From Actinomycetota bacterium (GTDB lineage: Bacteria > Actinomycetota > Thermoleophilia > RBG-16-64-13): a stretch of 5,547 nucleotides of DNA. Positions 1 through 5,547 of this stretch are shown in pieces (the stretch's first letter is position 1; the number at the start of each line of letters is the position of its first letter). The position numbers were made by a program, and so were the translations under genes. The stretch lies in the NCBI GenBank assembly GCA_003157225.1, contig PMIZ01000405.1, positions 1 through 5,547 on the forward strand, in the 5' to 3' direction. The notes under the pieces were generated by a model. The model was given only the letters and a program-made list of their open reading frames with translations. It made no database searches and was not told the origin of the DNA.

Positions 1-279
1 CTGGCCCATGCTGGCCAGTTTCTCCGACTGCATCAGCGCCGCCTGGGCGTTGACGAGTTGTTCGTTGGACAGGCCAAGCTGGGTGATCGTAGTGCGGAGC
101 TGCTCGATGGTGTACGGCAGGCACATCTCGCTCTCGGCCAGCCCCTCGTGGATGGCCAGCGCGTGCATGCGGCAGGTCTCGTACCCGCAGGCCCCGCAGT
201 TCAGCTCGTCGGCCGGCCGGGCCTTGCCCATGCGGGCCAGGATGCCCCCGAGCTCCTCCTGCGAGGGCACCACCAGGCG
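1..279 (-). CDS. Fe-S domain plus start of histidine kinase: downstream part of the HydS-type sensor (3' partial, start uncertain)
   Basis: There are 93 codons in frame with the gene upstream of the TAG, open to the left edge. Counting from the codon after TAG: PSQEEL at 5-10, then DELNCGACGYETC at 24-36, with cysteines C28, C31, C36 and C53 (CLP). The spacing C-x2-C-x4-C-x16-C fits the Pfam FeS family (PF04060). Residues about 58-85 look like a coiled-coil linker (IEQLRTTI, NEQLVNAQAAL). The segment QSEKLASMGQ at 84-93 is the typical lead-in to the dimerisation helix of NtrB-like histidine kinases. The phospho-accepting His and the ATPase domain would lie beyond the edge. Function: transmit an H2 or redox signal from the H-domain to a kinase. 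It could be the C-terminal half of one protein, a separately restarted protein (GTG codons at 3 or 4 after TAG), or the remains of a broken gene. The receiver encoded two genes upstream is the obvious partner. Confidence 0.8.
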
Positions 280-282
280 CTA
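280..282 (-). other. In-frame amber codon splitting the sensor from its kinase region
   Basis: TAG on the minus strand falls between ...SRSYARDD and RLVVPSQEEL in one unbroken frame. A single C-to-T change from CAG (Gln) would create it, and Gln is plausible at this position. No Shine-Dalgarno-like sequence precedes the nearest possible restart codons (two GTGs, 4 and 7 nt after the TAG). Confidence 0.85.
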
Positions 283-1356
283 GTCGTCGCGGGCGTAGGA
301 GCGGCTGAGGTCCAGGTCGGCCAGCTGTTCGATGCCCTCGCGGATCTGGTCGGCGTCGCGCCGGGCCAGCGAGTCGCGGACGTACTCGGAAACCCGCGAG
401 CGCCGCCCGAACAGCGGCGCCCCGGTGGTCATCCCCGGGCCCATGACGCAGCCGGTGCAGCACAGCACCTCCAGCAGCCGCGCGTCCAGGTCGCCGTTCT
501 CGAACTCCCGGATGGCGTCCTGGAACTCGGCGCGCCCGTCGGCGGCCACCACGTCCCCGCGGGTCAGGTCCTCGCTGATCCCGGCGGCCTGCAACATGCC
601 GCGGCTCAGCGGGAACAGCGCGCCGCGGCCGCTCAAGGGCGGATCGAAGTCGGAGGGCGGGACGCCGCCGGCCAGCAGGCCGTCCTCGGCGAACATCTGC
701 CGCAGTTCCCCGAACATCAGCACCGCGTCCACCTCCCCGTGCACCTGCTCGGCCACCGCCTCTTCCTTCTTGGCCAGGCACGGCCCGACGAACACCACCT
801 TCACGTCGGGCCCCAGGAGCCGGCGCAGCGCCCGCGCGGTGGCCACCATCGGCGAGACCACCGGCGCCAGGCACTGCACCAGGTCGGGGTGGAAGCGCTC
901 CACGTAGCTCACGATGGCCGGGCAGGTGGTGGCGATGAAGCGCCGCCCGGGGTGGCGGTCCAGCAGCCGCCCGTAGGCCGCGGCCACCAGGTCCGCCCCG
1001 TAGGCCACCTCGTGGACCGAGGTGAAGCCCAGCCGGCGGACCATCGCCACCAGCTCGCCGGGGACCATGTCGGTGAACTCCGCCGGGAAGCTCGGCGCCA
1101 CCATCGCCGCCACCGCCGCCACCCTGTCCGGTGATTCGAGGAGGGCGAAGGTGCGCTCGGTGTCGTCGCGCACCTGCTTGGCGTTCTGACTACAGACGCG
1201 CAGGCAGTTGCCGCAGCCGATGCACCGCGGCTGGATGACGCTCGCCTGCCCGTCGACCACTCGGATGGCCTTGGCCGGACATTCGCGCACACAGGCGTAG
1301 CACATCCGGCACTTGTCGGTGACGATAGTGATGAGCGGGTTGTCCCAGGTCGGCAT
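280..1356 (-). CDS. hydS: Putative sensory [FeFe]-hydrogenase-like protein (HydS type), ended by an in-frame TAG
   Basis: A 358-residue protein with an N-terminal two-cluster ferredoxin domain (C16/C19/C22/C26 and C45/C48/C51/C55) followed by a divergent H-domain. The L1 equivalent is ATTCPAI: ligand Cys145 is kept, but the preceding proton-relay Cys is Thr144 and the usual Trp is Ile. L2 is GPCLAKKEE (C193, K196, E199), with Gly in place of the conserved Met. L3 is LCCTGCVMGPG (C299, C300, C303). It lacks the [2Fe-2S] and His-Cys3 modules and the small-subunit tail of HydA. These losses match putative sensory group C/D [FeFe] proteins rather than a turnover enzyme, so it probably senses H2 or redox state. 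In related proteins, as I recall them, the motif around DLSRSY is followed without a break by a PSEEE segment and a four-Cys Fe-S domain. Here the same continuation follows the TAG in frame, so this is probably the N-terminal part of a larger sensor kinase. Confidence 0.92.
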   Translation of the reverse strand: MPTWDNPLITIVTDKCRMCYACVRECPAKAIRVVDGQASVIQPRCIGCGNCLRVCSQNAKQVRDDTERTFALLESPDRVAAVAAMVAPSFPAEFTDMVPGELVAMVRRLGFTSVHEVAYGADLVAAAYGRLLDRHPGRRFIATTCPAIVSYVERFHPDLVQCLAPVVSPMVATARALRRLLGPDVKVVFVGPCLAKKEEAVAEQVHGEVDAVLMFGELRQMFAEDGLLAGGVPPSDFDPPLSGRGALFPLSRGMLQAAGISEDLTRGDVVAADGRAEFQDAIREFENGDLDARLLEVLCCTGCVMGPGMTTGAPLFGRRSRVSEYVRDSLARRDADQIREGIEQLADLDLSRSYARDD

Positions 1357-1868
1357 CAGTTCTCCGAGGCCGGACCGGAAACGGCCGGACCATCGGGGTC
1401 CGCGAAGCGGGCACCCGCGGGCGGCGACGCAGCCCCGGGCGCCTGGGGCGCCGCGCGCGAAGCCGCGGCGCGGAGCAGGTCGGCGATGGTGGCGAGCAGC
1501 CTGGGGGTATTGAGTGGCTTGTCGAAGTAGGCATCCACGTGCATCTTCTCCCGGTCTTCGTCGGACCGGGGTCTGAAGTCCAGGCCCAGGGCGCTCGACA
1601 CCGAGGTGGCAATGATCACGGGGATGTTGGCGTAGCGCGGGTCCTCCCTGACAGTGCGGGCGAAGAAGAAGCCAGAGTCGAGACTGGTCATCATCAGGTC
1701 GGTGATGATCAGGTCCGGCTTCTCCTCCGCCATCCGCACCAGGGCCTGCTTGGGTTCGGCAGCCATGACCACGCGGTAGCCCGCTCTCTCGAGGATCAAA
1801 CGGTTGATCTCGAGGAAGTCGTAGTCGTCGTCGACGATCAAGATCAATGCGGGCTTCCCGGTGGTCAT
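1356..1868 (-). CDS. Single-domain response regulator (REC only)
   Basis: A 170-residue CheY-like receiver protein. The acidic pocket is D13-D15 (VDDDYD), the phospho-acceptor is D57 (DLIITDLMM), the switch Thr is T88 (IIATS) and the conserved Lys is K117 (FDKPL). Between T88 and K117 there is an enlarged loop (about residues 90-112, with GLDFRP). After about residue 133 only an Ala/Pro-rich tail follows, with no DNA-binding or enzymatic output domain. The ATG at 1868 is preceded by GAGAAG only 3 nt away, a weak site. The upstream in-frame Met at 2120 lies inside hydA and adds no receiver homology. The TGA stop overlaps the start of the next gene (TGATG). It probably receives phosphate from the histidine kinase region encoded at the left edge. 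How the signal leaves this protein is not visible here. Confidence 0.94.
   Translation of the reverse strand: MTTGKPALILIVDDDYDFLEINRLILERAGYRVVMAAEPKQALVRMAEEKPDLIITDLMMTSLDSGFFFARTVREDPRYANIPVIIATSVSSALGLDFRPRSDEDREKMHVDAYFDKPLNTPRLLATIADLLRAAASRAAPQAPGAASPPAGARFADPDGPAVSGPASEN
1362..1365 (-). promoter_or_regulatory. Shine-Dalgarno site of the sensor hydrogenase
   Basis: GGAG on the minus strand lies 5 nt before the ATG at 1356 and inside the end of the response regulator gene. It supports this start together with the TGATG overlap. Confidence 0.65.
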
Positions 1869-1893
1869 CGTCTTCTCACAATAGCACCGAGCC

Positions 1894-1928
1894 GGGGCTG
1901 CCTCGGAGAAAGCCTCCGAGGCAGCCCC
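1894..1928 (-). terminator. Strong intergenic hairpin between hydA and the regulator, without a U-tract
   Basis: A perfect 15-bp inverted repeat lies 14 nt after the hydA stop: GGGGCTGCCTCGGAG at 1894-1908 and its exact complement at 1914-1928, with a 5-nt loop. No T-run follows in either direction, so it is not a standard intrinsic terminator. It could be a leaky terminator or attenuator, or a 3' stabilising stem that lets enzyme mRNA outlast regulator mRNA. The hairpin is seen directly; its role is inference. Confidence 0.55.
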
Positions 1929-1941
1929 CAAGGGTGCTCCG

Positions 1942-3714
1942 CTATACGCGGTCTTTCGCTTTGTAGGTGGTATGCAGCAACTCGTGCGAGGTATGACCCA
2001 GGGGCTCGCCCAGGTATTCCTTGTAGAGGGCCAGCACTTCGGGGTTCTCGTGCGACTTGCGCAACTCGCGGCCTTCGTCCTCGGAGTAGATGGCTCTGAT
2101 TCGAGCCTCACGCACGGCATCGGAGGTCAGACGCGGCTGGCCGCCGCCGCCGATGCAGCCACCGGGGCAGGTCATCACTTCGACGAAGTGGTAGCTGGCT
2201 TCGCCGCTCTTGATGCGGTCGATCACCTTCTGGGCGTTGGCAAGCCCGTGGGCGACCGCGACCTTGAGGGTGGCGCCCTTGAGGAACGACCACTCCGGCA
2301 CCGTCTCGTCGATGGTCACCGAGGCTTCCTTGATGCCTTCGAGACCGGCGAGCGGAGTCACGTGCAGGTTCGGGAAGGGGAAGGGCTTGCCAGTGACGAT
2401 CTCGTAGGCCGTACGGAGCGCCGCTTCCATCACCCCGCCGGTGGCGGCGAAGATGTCGGCCGCGCCGGTGGAGATACCCAGAGGCTTGTCCATCGTGTCT
2501 TCGGGGAGGTTGGTGAAGTCGATGCCGGCCATCTTGATCATGCGGGCCAGCTCGCGCGTGGTCAGCACCATGTCGACATCGGCGTAGCCGTCGCGTCCCA
2601 TCTCCGGCCGCGCGCACTCGTACTTCTTGGCGGTGCAGGGCATGACCGAGACCACCACGATGTCCTCGGCCTTCATGCCGAGCTTCTTCGCGTAGTAGGT
2701 CTTGGCGAGGGCGCCGAACATCTGTTGCGGCGACTTGCACGTGGACAGGTTGTCGAGCATATCGGGGTTGTAGTGCTCCATGTAGTTGATCCAGCCCGGG
2801 GAGCAGCTCGTGAACATGGGCAGGGCCACGTCCTTGCCCTCCACCAGTGCCTGTTTCAACCTGACCAGGAGCTCGGTGCCTTCCTCCATGATGGTGAGGT
2901 CGGCTGTGAAGTTGGTGTCGAACACGGCGTCAAAGCCGAGACGACGGAGCGCCGCCACCATCTTGCCGGTGACCAGCGTACCGGGCTCGTAGCCGAACTC
3001 CTCACCGAGGGCTGCGCGGATGGCCGGAGCGGTCTGCACGATCACGTGCTTGGCGGGGTCGTCGAGCGCGGCCCAGGCTGCGTCGATGGAGGTGTTCTCG
3101 GTGATGGCTCCCACGGGGCAGACCGCCGCGCACTGGCCGCACTGCACGCAGACCACGTCGCTCAGATTGCTGGAGAAGGCCGGACCGATGAGGGTGGTGA
3201 AGCCCCGCCCCTGTGGGAAGAGCGCACCGACTCCCTGGATCTCGTTGCAGGCGGTCACGCAGCGGCGGCACATCACGCATTTGCCGGTGTCGCGCGTGAG
3301 CGCCGGAGTGGAGGTGTCAATCATCTTGCGGGTCCGCTCGCCCTGGTAGGTCACTTGGTCGACGCCCATGTCGATGGAGAGCTGGCGGAGCTCGCAGTCG
3401 GCGCTGCGCACACAGGTGTAGCAGTCGCCGTCGTGCTCGGAGAGCAGCAACTCGAGTACCGCCCGCCGGGCGCGCCGCGCCCGGGCGGAGTTGGTCTTTA
3501 CCACCATGCCGTCGGCGACGGGCTGGGTGCATGACGCCACCAGCGCCTTGGCGCCTTCGATCTCCACCAAGCAGAGGCGGCAGGCGCCGATGGCCTGTAC
3601 GCCTTCGAGGTAGCAGAGGGTAGGTATCCGCGCGCCGGCCTGGCGGCAGGCGGTGAGTACCGAGGTGCCTTCCGGCACTTCGACTTTGGTTCCGTCAATA
3701 GTCAAGGTAGGCAT
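1942..3714 (-). CDS. hydA: Catalytic [FeFe] hydrogenase, modular HydA of the NAD(P)-linked type
   Basis: A 590-residue cytoplasmic enzyme for reversible H2 oxidation and proton reduction at an H-cluster. The N-terminal [2Fe-2S] domain has C34, C45, C48 and C62. A His-Cys3 [4Fe-4S] site follows (H94, C98, C101, C107). Two [4Fe-4S] clusters come next (C146/C149/C152/C156 and C189/C192/C195/C199). The H-domain has L1 TSCSPGW at 302-308, L2 MPCTAKKYE at 358-366, and L3 with E512, C516, C520 and GGGGQP. The small-subunit-like tail (about 535-584) ends in HELLHTTY, so the protein looks complete. There is no signal peptide and no C-terminal [2Fe-2S] extension. In L1 the second Cys of the usual TSCCPxW is Ser305. 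The domain layout and the NuoF-like neighbour fit the trimeric or tetrameric HydABC/Hnd class (group A of HydDB). The stop is TAG. Confidence 0.97.
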   Translation of the reverse strand: MPTLTIDGTKVEVPEGTSVLTACRQAGARIPTLCYLEGVQAIGACRLCLVEIEGAKALVASCTQPVADGMVVKTNSARARRARRAVLELLLSEHDGDCYTCVRSADCELRQLSIDMGVDQVTYQGERTRKMIDTSTPALTRDTGKCVMCRRCVTACNEIQGVGALFPQGRGFTTLIGPAFSSNLSDVVCVQCGQCAAVCPVGAITENTSIDAAWAALDDPAKHVIVQTAPAIRAALGEEFGYEPGTLVTGKMVAALRRLGFDAVFDTNFTADLTIMEEGTELLVRLKQALVEGKDVALPMFTSCSPGWINYMEHYNPDMLDNLSTCKSPQQMFGALAKTYYAKKLGMKAEDIVVVSVMPCTAKKYECARPEMGRDGYADVDMVLTTRELARMIKMAGIDFTNLPEDTMDKPLGISTGAADIFAATGGVMEAALRTAYEIVTGKPFPFPNLHVTPLAGLEGIKEASVTIDETVPEWSFLKGATLKVAVAHGLANAQKVIDRIKSGEASYHFVEVMTCPGGCIGGGGQPRLTSDAVREARIRAIYSEDEGRELRKSHENPEVLALYKEYLGEPLGHTSHELLHTTYKAKDRV

Positions 3715-5547
3715 TACTTCACGTCTCCTTGTGCCACAGCGGCAGTCGGCCCGGCAGAGGCCGTGACGGCATCATGGTCCGCCCCGTTCGCCGGGATCTT
3801 CCCGTAGTCGCAGCGCAGGCAGCGCTTGGCTTCGGCGCAGGCTGTCGCGAGGTTCCAAGAAAGTTCTACTTCGTCAAAGGTGCACGCCCGGGCTTCCGGA
3901 TCGAGGCAGACTACCGTCGCACGCGGGGTGTCCACCGGGTCGGCGTCGGGATCGAAGAACACGTCGACCGTGACATCACGGCGCCAGAACGCATGGTTGG
4001 CACCGGTGAGGTACTCGTCGATGGCCACGGCGGCTCGTTCGCCGGCCGCAACGGCTTCCACCACGGAGGCCGGGCCGGTGACCGCGTCGCCTCCCGCGAA
4101 GACCCAGTCCACACTGGTGGCGCCGGTCTTGGGATCGGTCTTGAACCAACGGTCACGAAGCTCCACCGGCAGGTCGCCAACCAGAGACTTCGCGTTGAGC
4201 GACTGGCCGACGGCCGCGATCACCTGATCGCACTTGACGACGAAGTCGGGATTCCGTCCGGCCACCGGACGGCGCCGGCCACTCTTGTCGTAGTCGCCGA
4301 GAGCCATCTGCTGGCAAAGCACGCCGGTAACCTTGCCGGCGCCGTCGCGCAGGATCTCCTTGGGCGAGGTGAGCGGCAACAGAGTGATGCCCTCTTCGTC
4401 CGCGGCGAGGATCTCCTCGGCCCAAGCGGGCATCTGCTCGCGCTGGCGACGATAGAGGATGTTCACGTGCTTGGCGCCGAGACGGAGGGCCGTCCGGGCC
4501 GCGTCGATAGCGGAGTTACCGCCTCCGACGATGGCAACGTCGGTGCCCACCTTCGCGGTGCCGTTCACGTTGTACTCGCGCAGGAAGGTGAGCGCTTCGG
4601 TGACGCCCTCGCCTTCTTCACCCTCGATGCCGAGGGCGACGCCGTTGGACGCGCCGACTCCGAGAAACGCCGCGTCCCAGCCCTGCTCGCGCAGGCCGGC
4701 CAGGGTGAAGTCGTGGCCGAGGGCTTTGCCGGTCTCGAGCTTGACGCCCATATCCTGGATCATGCTGATCTCACGGCCCAGTTCTTCGCGAGGGAGCCGG
4801 TAGGCCGGGATGGCCTGTACCAGCATGCCGCCAGCGCTGGTTTCCTTCTCGAAGATGGTGGGCTTGTAGCCGAGACGGGCGAGGAAGTAGGCACAGGAGA
4901 GACCAGCCGGGCCGCTCCCGATCACGGCTATCTTCCGTTTGGCGTTCTCTTCACTCTCGTGGATCTCGGGCAGCTGAGCCTTGGTCTCCTGCTCGGTCAT
5001 GAAACGTTTCAGGCCGCGGATGGCCACTGCCTCGTCCAGGCCGGCGCGCTGGCACTTGCTCTCACAGGGATGGAAGCAGACACGGCCACAGATGCTGGCG
5101 AGCGGGTTCCGTTCGCGGTGCAGCTTGAGGGCCTCGTCGAAACGCTGCTCGCCGATGAGGCTCACGAACCCGGGCACGTTCACCGACGCCGGGCAGGCGT
5201 TGGTGCACCTGGCCGTGAACATGGTGGAGCACACGCCGGCTTCGCAATAGTGATCGCGGATGTGGGCCTCGTACTCGTGCCGGAAGTGACGGATGGTCGA
5301 CAGCACCGGGTTGGCGGCCGTGCCTCCGAGCGCGCAGAGCGCGGTGTCTGTGATGGTCTTGCCCAGGTCGATGAGCCGCTCGATGTCACCTTCTTCGCCC
5401 TCGCCGTTGCAGATTCGAGTGAGTATCTCGAGCATGCGCTTGGTGCCCAAACGACAGGGCACGCACTTGCCGCAGCTCTCTTTTTGTGTGAAGTCAAGGA
5501 AGTAGCGCGCTAGGTCGACCATGCAAGTCTGGTCATCGACGACGACC
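3714..5547 (-). CDS. NuoF/HydB C-terminal domain fused to GltD/NfnB-like FAD-NAD(P) oxidoreductase (5' partial)
   Basis: This is a flavin and Fe-S electron-transfer subunit, probably a partner of the HydA encoded next to it. The frame is open to the right edge and reads VVVDDQTC before the Met at 5522. That matches the interior of NuoF/HydB proteins, so the true start lies outside the window. Counting from that Met, the NuoF N3 [4Fe-4S] ligands are C17, C20, C23 (ESCGKCVPCR) and C63 (CALGG). A CEAGVC hinge follows (C93, C98). GltD-type Fe-S cysteines come next: C106, C110, C145, C149, C153 and C157. The FAD motif GSGPAG is at 202-207 and the NAD(P) motif GGGNSA at 333-338, followed by YRR. 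A C-terminal CLRC ends the conserved part (C568, C571). The GltD/NfnB family moves electrons between NAD(P)H and Fe-S partners through FAD. Its TAA stop overlaps the hydA ATG, which suggests translational coupling. Which pyridine nucleotides are used, and whether the complex bifurcates electrons, is inference. Confidence 0.95.
   Translation of the reverse strand, partial: VVVDDQTCMVDLARYFLDFTQKESCGKCVPCRLGTKRMLEILTRICNGEGEEGDIERLIDLGKTITDTALCALGGTAANPVLSTIRHFRHEYEAHIRDHYCEAGVCSTMFTARCTNACPASVNVPGFVSLIGEQRFDEALKLHRERNPLASICGRVCFHPCESKCQRAGLDEAVAIRGLKRFMTEQETKAQLPEIHESEENAKRKIAVIGSGPAGLSCAYFLARLGYKPTIFEKETSAGGMLVQAIPAYRLPREELGREISMIQDMGVKLETGKALGHDFTLAGLREQGWDAAFLGVGASNGVALGIEGEEGEGVTEALTFLREYNVNGTAKVGTDVAIVGGGNSAIDAARTALRLGAKHVNILYRRQREQMPAWAEEILAADEEGITLLPLTSPKEILRDGAGKVTGVLCQQMALGDYDKSGRRRPVAGRNPDFVVKCDQVIAAVGQSLNAKSLVGDLPVELRDRWFKTDPKTGATSVDWVFAGGDAVTGPASVVEAVAAGERAAVAIDEYLTGANHAFWRRDVTVDVFFDPDADPVDTPRATVVCLDPEARACTFDEVELSWNLATACAEAKRCLRCDYGKIPANGADHDAVTASAGPTAAVAQGDVK
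3725..3730 (-). promoter_or_regulatory. Shine-Dalgarno site of hydA
   Basis: AAGGAG on the minus strand lies 10 nt before the hydA ATG and inside the last codons of the upstream fusion gene. Together with the TAATG stop-start overlap, it fixes the hydA start at 3714. Confidence 0.8.

Noticed and set aside
280..282. Genome-wide reassignment of TAG to Gln
   Set aside because: hydA ends at a TAG exactly where the family normally ends, so TAG appears to act as a stop in this genome. A local explanation is more likely.
58..1134. Long plus-strand open frame opposite the sensor gene
   Set aside because: It is antisense to a protein with clear Fe-S and H-domain motifs. The translation is low-complexity, rich in His, Arg, Gly and Ala, as expected for a GC-rich shadow frame.
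1881..1886. TGCTAT on the minus strand as a -10 box for the regulator genes
   Set aside because: No -35-like element lies at a suitable distance, and the expected spacer falls in the hairpin.
1356..2120. Met at 2120 as the start of the response regulator
   Set aside because: The extension overlaps the 3' end of hydA in another frame and reads through the hairpin. The ATG at 1868 sits immediately before the receiver domain.
1972..3534. Long plus-strand open frame opposite hydA
   Set aside because: It is a shadow of a canonical hydrogenase gene. The product shows no recognisable motif and is unusually rich in Gly, His, Val and Ala.
3729..5513. Long plus-strand open frame opposite the NuoF-GltD fusion
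   Set aside because: Same reason: it is antisense to a strongly conserved protein and has no motifs of its own.
3714..5522. Met at 5522 as the true start of the fusion gene
   Set aside because: The frame stays open to the window edge and VVVDDQTC before the Met matches the inside of NuoF/HydB proteins, so this is an internal Met.

Overview
All recognisable genes in this window lie on the minus strand. They form one compact block that reads from right to left: a NuoF/HydB-like and GltD-like fusion (partial at its 5' end), a catalytic [FeFe] hydrogenase, a single-domain response regulator, and an [FeFe]-hydrogenase-like sensor whose frame continues past an amber codon into an Fe-S plus histidine-kinase region cut by the left window edge. 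The DNA is GC-rich (60-77% in lines counted by hand). The content points to a strict or facultative anaerobe with H2 metabolism. The phylum cannot be fixed from this sequence. No tRNA, rRNA, CRISPR array, mobile element or long non-coding stretch is visible. The only gap longer than a few bases is 1869-1941, which holds a perfect 15-bp stem-loop.

Enzyme half (1942-5547). The fusion protein supplies the C-terminal N3-type [4Fe-4S] part of a NuoF/HydB flavoprotein, joined to a complete GltD/NfnB-like FAD and NAD(P) oxidoreductase. Its stop overlaps the hydA start (TAATG). HydA is a full-length modular [FeFe] hydrogenase with a [2Fe-2S] domain, a His-Cys3 cluster, two [4Fe-4S] clusters, an H-domain and a small-subunit-like tail. 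Together they suggest a soluble multimeric hydrogenase that exchanges electrons among H2, NAD(P)(H) and probably ferredoxin. A HydC/NuoE-like subunit and the rest of the NuoF part would be expected just beyond the right edge.

Sensor half (1-1868). Behind the hairpin come a stand-alone receiver protein and, overlapped by TGATG, a divergent [FeFe]-hydrogenase-like protein of the putative sensory type (HydS). Its H-domain keeps cluster-ligand cysteines but has lost catalytic residues. Immediately after its TAG, in the same frame, come a conserved four-cysteine Fe-S motif, a coiled-coil-like linker and the start of a histidine-kinase dimerisation helix. The simplest reading is one H2- or redox-sensing histidine kinase, of the kind HydDB calls histidine-kinase-linked group C, paired with the receiver and co-transcribed with the enzyme.

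The points most worth checking are the amber codon at 280-282 in a frame that otherwise reads through, the direct GltD fusion in place of the usual HydB ferredoxin tail, and the serine in HydA where the second cysteine of TSCCPxW is expected.
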